Below, one piece after another: positions 62,599-64,000 of a stretch of DNA of 64,000 bases. A model generated the notes under the pieces. The model was not told the DNA's origin and ran no database searches. It saw only the letters and a list, made by a program, of their open reading frames with translations. This DNA comes from Chondrilla cf. caribensis (taxonomy: Eukaryota; Porifera; Demospongiae; Chondrillida; Chondrillidae), in contig OZ026563.1 of NCBI GenBank assembly GCA_964020155.1, forward strand, positions 1,764,743 through 1,828,742, written 5' to 3'. The first letter of the stretch is position 1, and each line of letters begins with the position of its first letter. Made by a program: the position numbers and the translations under genes.

Positions 62599-63387
62599 CA
62601 TGCATGCATGCACATATGCACATACACACCTAAGCATGTGCAGTATCCCACACTTGTATGATAATGTCAAACTTGTTTTCATTTCAGCTCAAAGTGGTAT
62701 TCCTAAGGACCCATCATGTCAGCGTGTTGCCATCGCCAATGCCACTGCTTCCTACGACAGCTCAAGAGCAACCGTATCTGTCACATTCTCTCTTGACACT
62801 CCATCAACATGTACCTGCAAACTACCCGCTGCTAACCAGATTCCATTAAAACCATGTATGTAAGCACATACCTTTATCCTGGCTCTCTGTATTGCATATA
62901 CATAGTATACGTCTGTCCTTTCACTCCAAGCACACTGTCACATAAGATTCTGTCTTTACACTATTACAGTAAATACTCTCCACTACAATTCCCAGTACCA
63001 ATATAACGTACAAGTACCAATGAATATCCTGTTAATTCAACAAACTCTTTAATCCACCATATTCTTTGAAAATGAATTGCGGTAGGATTAACGAGTATTC
63101 ACTGTAGTACACTGGATTCTGGTCTCTGCACTACATGCATCAGTTCTATGTTCTCTGCCTCTGTATTGATGTGAATGTCCTTTGTACTGCAGTATTGGGC
63201 ATTTGATTTCCATGTCACATACGTACATTTGTATTTTGTAGGTACTCCTGGAAGTATGTTTACCAGTGTACCCAACCTAGCTAATACTCTCCATCAAAAA
63301 AGGAAAACCGCAAAGGTGGCCATTATCTGCAAATCCGATGATTGTGGTGTGAAGCACATGGTCCCTGCATATTTCAACATACGCTGA
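48812..63387 (+). CDS. Gene 3: secreted DOMON / Cys-module / proline-rich protein
   Basis: The proposed first exon 48812-48866 ([18 protein letters not shown]) splices in phase 1 to 49861-49911 ([16 protein letters not shown]), giving a signal peptide. Further exons: 50003-50020; 50111-50209; 50642-50827; 51422-51448; 51542-51640; 52117-52245; 52908-53053; 53148-53206; 53283-53545; 54451-54483; 54581-54679; 55121-55249; 56436-56468; 56999-57091; 57170-57292; 57372-57508; 57637-57695; 57781-58040; 58116-58148; 58217-58309; 58395-58514; 58613-58645; 58833-58925; 59004-59126; 59206-59342; 59468-59526; 59612-59871; 59947-59979; 60048-60140; 60226-60345; 60450-61217; 61292-61393; 61463-61612; 62050-62265; 62688-62855; 63242-63387. 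The total is 4,845 bases, 1,614 residues. DOMON domains bind heme or sugars in known proteins; the ligand here is unknown. An alternative start is ATG 49547 (MGF, donor at 49557). Confidence 0.75.
48883..49339. repeat. Long compound GT microsatellite / minisatellite
   Basis: About 450 bp of (TG)n interrupted by recurring gttcc(c/g)aggtgt blocks, all in the first intron of gene 3. Cys/Val-rich ORFs here are artefacts. Confidence 0.93.
50111..50827 (+). other. Gene 3 Cys module copy 1
   Basis: Exons 50111-50209 ([26 protein letters not shown]) and 50642-50827 ([25 protein letters not shown], then a Thr/Pro-rich tail to SYF). In copies 2 and 3 a GT donor follows ACAACAG. Here that site reads ACAACTG followed by tt, so the exon must run on to the donor at 50828. 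Confidence 0.72.
50828..51135. repeat. 30-bp minisatellite, block 1
   Basis: Tandem unit of 30 bp containing gtgtgctggatacagggtcg and ggtagagg, in the intron after module copy 1. The period is a multiple of three, so ORFs stay open. The flanks are splice-site bounded, so it is treated as intronic. Confidence 0.9.
51220..51374 (+). pseudogene. Dead DOMON first exon, copy 1
   Basis: Homologous to exon 52908-53053 and preceded by an AG acceptor, but it contains an in-frame TAA, an insertion near its start, and a one-base loss (GGGAAGTAGC versus GGGGATGTAG) that frameshifts the core. The GFSK region is also lost. No other DOMON exons follow it before the next module, so it is presumably skipped. 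Confidence 0.82.
51422..52245 (+). other. Gene 3 Cys module copy 2 with microexon
   Basis: Microexon 51422-51448 (27 bp; TTVQFSGNG), exon 51542-51640 (99 bp) and exon 52117-52245 (129 bp). The two module exons are nearly identical to copies 1 and 3. The microexon corresponds to SFSGS at 50003-50020. Confidence 0.72.
52325..52760. repeat. 30-bp minisatellite, block 2
   Basis: About 14 copies of the same 30-bp unit as at 50828, very regular (two units per 60 bases), in the intron before the intact DOMON. Confidence 0.93.
52908..53545 (+). other. Gene 3 DOMON domain 1 (three exons)
   Basis: Exons 52908-53053 ([33 protein letters not shown]), 53148-53206 ([16 protein letters not shown]) and 53283-53545 ([43 protein letters not shown]). 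The order [32 protein letters not shown] is diagnostic of DOMON. The junction phases differ from the rest (1-0-2-1). The donor of the middle exon is taken as GACGG|gttggt because only that joins in frame to G|TAT. Confidence 0.88.
53705..53965. repeat. 30-bp minisatellite, block 3
   Basis: About eight copies, more degenerate than block 2, in the intron after DOMON 1. Confidence 0.88.
54254..54403 (+). pseudogene. Dead DOMON first exon, copy 2
   Basis: Shares the GGGAAGTAGC frameshift and the lost GFSK region with the dead copy at 51220-51374, so both descend from one already broken exon. Confidence 0.82.
54451..55249 (+). other. Gene 3 Cys module copy 3 with microexon
   Basis: Microexon 54451-54483 (33 bp; [11 protein letters not shown]), exon 54581-54679 (99 bp) and exon 55121-55249 (129 bp). 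A second donor after SYF (about 55310) remains possible in this copy. Confidence 0.72.
55328..55612. repeat. 30-bp minisatellite, block 4, with duplicated DOMON exon tail
   Basis: Degenerate 30-bp units. Immediately after, 55613-55790 repeats the end of DOMON exon 53283-53545 and its donor flank (aggagtcatacctggtggca...), so the repeat block carried a fragment of the DOMON gene with it. Confidence 0.85.
55973..56161. mobile_element. MITE-like element with TATAG..GGAAATTTT inverted ends
   Basis: The left end TATAGTGGGAAATTTTC and the reverse complement of the right end, TATAGCAGGAAATTTTTGC, match at most positions. The element is about 190 bp, AT-rich, non-coding, in the intron before exon 56436-56468. 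Confidence 0.65.
56436..56468 (+). other. Gene 3 short Pro/Ala linker exon
   Basis: A 33-bp phase-1 exon ([10 protein letters not shown]) between module copy 3 and the next module. It is the same type of linker as 58613-58645. The preceding intron (55250-56435) is filled by the minisatellite, the DOMON fragment and the MITE-like element. The following intron (56469-56998) has a short GTA/GTG trinucleotide run at about 56852-56890. Confidence 0.6.
56977..58612. repeat. 1.83-kb tandem duplication in gene 3, copy 1
   Basis: Covers exons 56999-57091, 57170-57292 (Cys module), DOMON 2 (57372-57508, 57637-57695, 57781-58040), 58116-58148, 58217-58309 and 58395-58514. The second copy is at 58811-60449, offset 1,831-1,834 bp, almost identical in exons and introns. 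Confidence 0.9.
57372..58040 (+). other. Gene 3 DOMON domain 2
   Basis: Exons 57372-57508 ([33 protein letters not shown]), 57637-57695 ([16 protein letters not shown]) and 57781-58040 ([40 protein letters not shown]). A Met follows GFSK at the position where heme-binding DOMON domains have a ligand. Heme binding itself is not shown. Confidence 0.9.
58217..58645 (+). other. Gene 3 Cys module and PPPPP linker exon
   Basis: Exons 58217-58309 ([20 protein letters not shown]), 58395-58514 ([30 protein letters not shown]) and 58613-58645 ([10 protein letters not shown]). [11 protein letters not shown] closely matches GAHTFMVRAF of the gene 2 array, showing the arrays share a module type. Confidence 0.8.
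58685..58750. repeat. Near-perfect 66-bp palindrome (32-bp arms)
   Basis: Arms 58685-58716 and 58719-58750 are exact reverse complements with only a two-base centre. It sits between the two 1.83-kb duplicated blocks and is absent from the matching position after the second block. Confidence 0.93.
58811..60449. repeat. 1.83-kb tandem duplication in gene 3, copy 2
   Basis: Covers exons 58833-58925, 59004-59126, 59206-59342, 59468-59526, 59612-59871, 59947-59979, 60048-60140 and 60226-60345. It differs from copy 1 by few substitutions (for example VTWTEVD versus VIWAQQD in the first exon). Confidence 0.9.
59206..59871 (+). other. Gene 3 DOMON domain 3
   Basis: Exons 59206-59342, 59468-59526 and 59612-59871. 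At protein level it is essentially identical to DOMON 2, including [13 protein letters not shown] and [10 protein letters not shown]. Confidence 0.9.
60450..61217 (+). other. Gene 3 giant proline-rich repeat exon
   Basis: A single 768-bp exon, phase 1 to phase 1, 256 codons. It holds about 30 tandem 24-bp units encoding SPSPQPPA (sometimes T or V at the last place), ending [11 protein letters not shown]. It occupies the same place relative to the preceding module as the 33-bp PPPPP linker exon 58613-58645, so it is probably that linker after repeat expansion. It probably forms an extended, stiff and possibly O-glycosylated spacer. Long ORFs on the opposite strand (GDGDAGGC repeats) are shadows. 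Confidence 0.9.
61292..62265 (+). other. Gene 3 last Cys modules
   Basis: Exons 61292-61393 ([19 protein letters not shown]), 61463-61612 ([16 protein letters not shown] and on to GITPPD) and 62050-62265 ([51 protein letters not shown]). The last one is the WP-type module found before the terminal cassette in all three genes. Here it is a single exon, whereas genes 1 and 2 split it at the Cys. Confidence 0.78.
62508..62597. repeat. CA microsatellite
   Basis: (CA)n in the intron before the terminal cassette. Gene 2 has a CA tract in the matching intron (45620-45698). Confidence 0.95.
62688..63387 (+). other. Gene 3 terminal cassette
   Basis: Exons 62688-62855 ([28 protein letters not shown]) and 63242-63387 ([33 protein letters not shown], stop TGA at 63385-63387). 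Strongly similar to the gene 2 end and more distantly to gene 1. Confidence 0.87.
62967..63104. mobile_element. MITE-like element, family 1, second copy
   Basis: A 138-bp element flanked by TA (62965-62966 and 63105-63106). The left end is CAGTAAATACTC and the right end is the reverse complement of CAGTGAATACTC. An internal TTTAATCCACCATATTCTTT block is shared with 4926-5105. It lies in the last intron of gene 3. Confidence 0.75.
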
Positions 63388-64000
63388 TTGCCAGCCAGGG
63401 TCATGGTTGATAAAGCTCAGAAATGGAATTTACATACAAAATTGATAGTTTAACCATCAGATAATAAAGCTTAACATTATAAGAACATTATAAGACAACA
63501 AATACACATTATAGGCCCACATCAAATCTCGGTAATGATATTGAACTATATTGTTATTATTAGCATAGATGAATCAACCCTCAAATATCCTGTATTGCCA
63601 GTGACATAATACGATATAGCTAGCATGTGATGGGATTGTAGTAAATATGGGTATTTTGCCAATAATAAACATATTTCAATTGTTGACGTACGTACCAATA
63701 GCAGCTGACAATTATCCAAAGTAAATAACATTTTGTTACCCAGCATCATACTGTGAAACTATATAGGAATACAGAATAGCTGCTAGAGTAACAATTGAAA
63801 ATGTTATAGCAATCACCTGGATTTCTTTGTGAATGGAGAACACTTGGCATCCATCCTTTCACCATGTGCACGGTGTGCAGTTACAAGTATACAGCTGCAG
63901 CTGATTCGGCTGTTTGCACGATTCATTATGTCGAATCAGCTGTTTTAGTTCCGTTTTGACTCCCACTCAGTCAGTATCATAATCACCATAAGATTTCCAA
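63388..64000. other. Downstream of gene 3
   Basis: AT-rich sequence without a recognisable gene. Near the right edge an 11-bp inverted repeat (CAGCTGATTCG, arms 63898-63908 and 63932-63942) is visible. Confidence 0.5.
63463..63468 (+). terminator. Polyadenylation signal AATAAA of gene 3
   Basis: A canonical AATAAA lies 75 bases after the gene 3 stop codon, a normal distance for a short 3' UTR. Confidence 0.6.

Overview
The window is eukaryotic, almost certainly invertebrate metazoan DNA. Coding sequence is broken into many small exons with GT-AG introns, often only 60-90 bp long. CA/GT microsatellites, minisatellites and small TA-flanked terminal-inverted-repeat elements are frequent, and the encoded proteins are secreted mosaics of animal extracellular domains (Calx-beta, DOMON, short Cys-containing beta-type modules). 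A sponge or other early-branching animal is my best guess, because sponges are known for large Calx-beta proteins, including the aggregation factors. That placement is an inference. Every forward gene model was built by hand from splice sites and reading phase.

Three paralogous genes lie head to tail on the + strand. Gene 1 (about 106-36804, 5' end outside the window) has short two-exon Cys modules, a Calx-beta domain split by an intron, a 23-kb tandem array of 55 near-identical single-exon Calx-beta units (5815-28848; 333-bp exon plus about 88-bp intron), two more split Calx-beta domains, more Cys modules and a terminal cassette. Gene 2 (38501-46512) has a signal peptide and an array of eight near-identical 449-452-bp three-exon Cys-module units. 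Gene 3 (about 48812-63387) has a similar signal-peptide exon, many Cys modules, three intact DOMON domains and two dead DOMON exons, a 768-bp proline-rich repeat exon and the same terminal cassette.

The kinship of the three genes rests on the shared 3' cassette (two exons, CxC motif, AKVAIFCKSxDC-like end, stop) and on the module before it (xYxWP...RCxxDGG). Genes 2 and 3 also share a 51-bp signal-peptide exon, an 18-bp microexon and a GT microsatellite just after the first donor. Almost every intron is phase 1, so modules can be skipped, duplicated or exchanged without breaking the frame. My models sum to whole codons: about 7,196 codons for the visible part of gene 1, 1,030 for gene 2 and 1,615 for gene 3.

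The main points of interest are the homogenised Calx-beta array, which lacks the intron that splits its flanking relatives; gene-conversion-like mosaic units; one codon that varies between otherwise near-identical units; 69-bp introns in gene 2 that stay open in frame in all eight copies; a homopolymer frameshift in gene 2 with a possible splice bypass; and duplicated and dead DOMON exons in gene 3. No rRNA, tRNA, CRISPR array or prokaryotic operon was recognised. The intergenic stretches (36805-38500, 46513-48811, 63388-64000) hold repeats, one CpG-rich promoter-like segment and no convincing extra gene.
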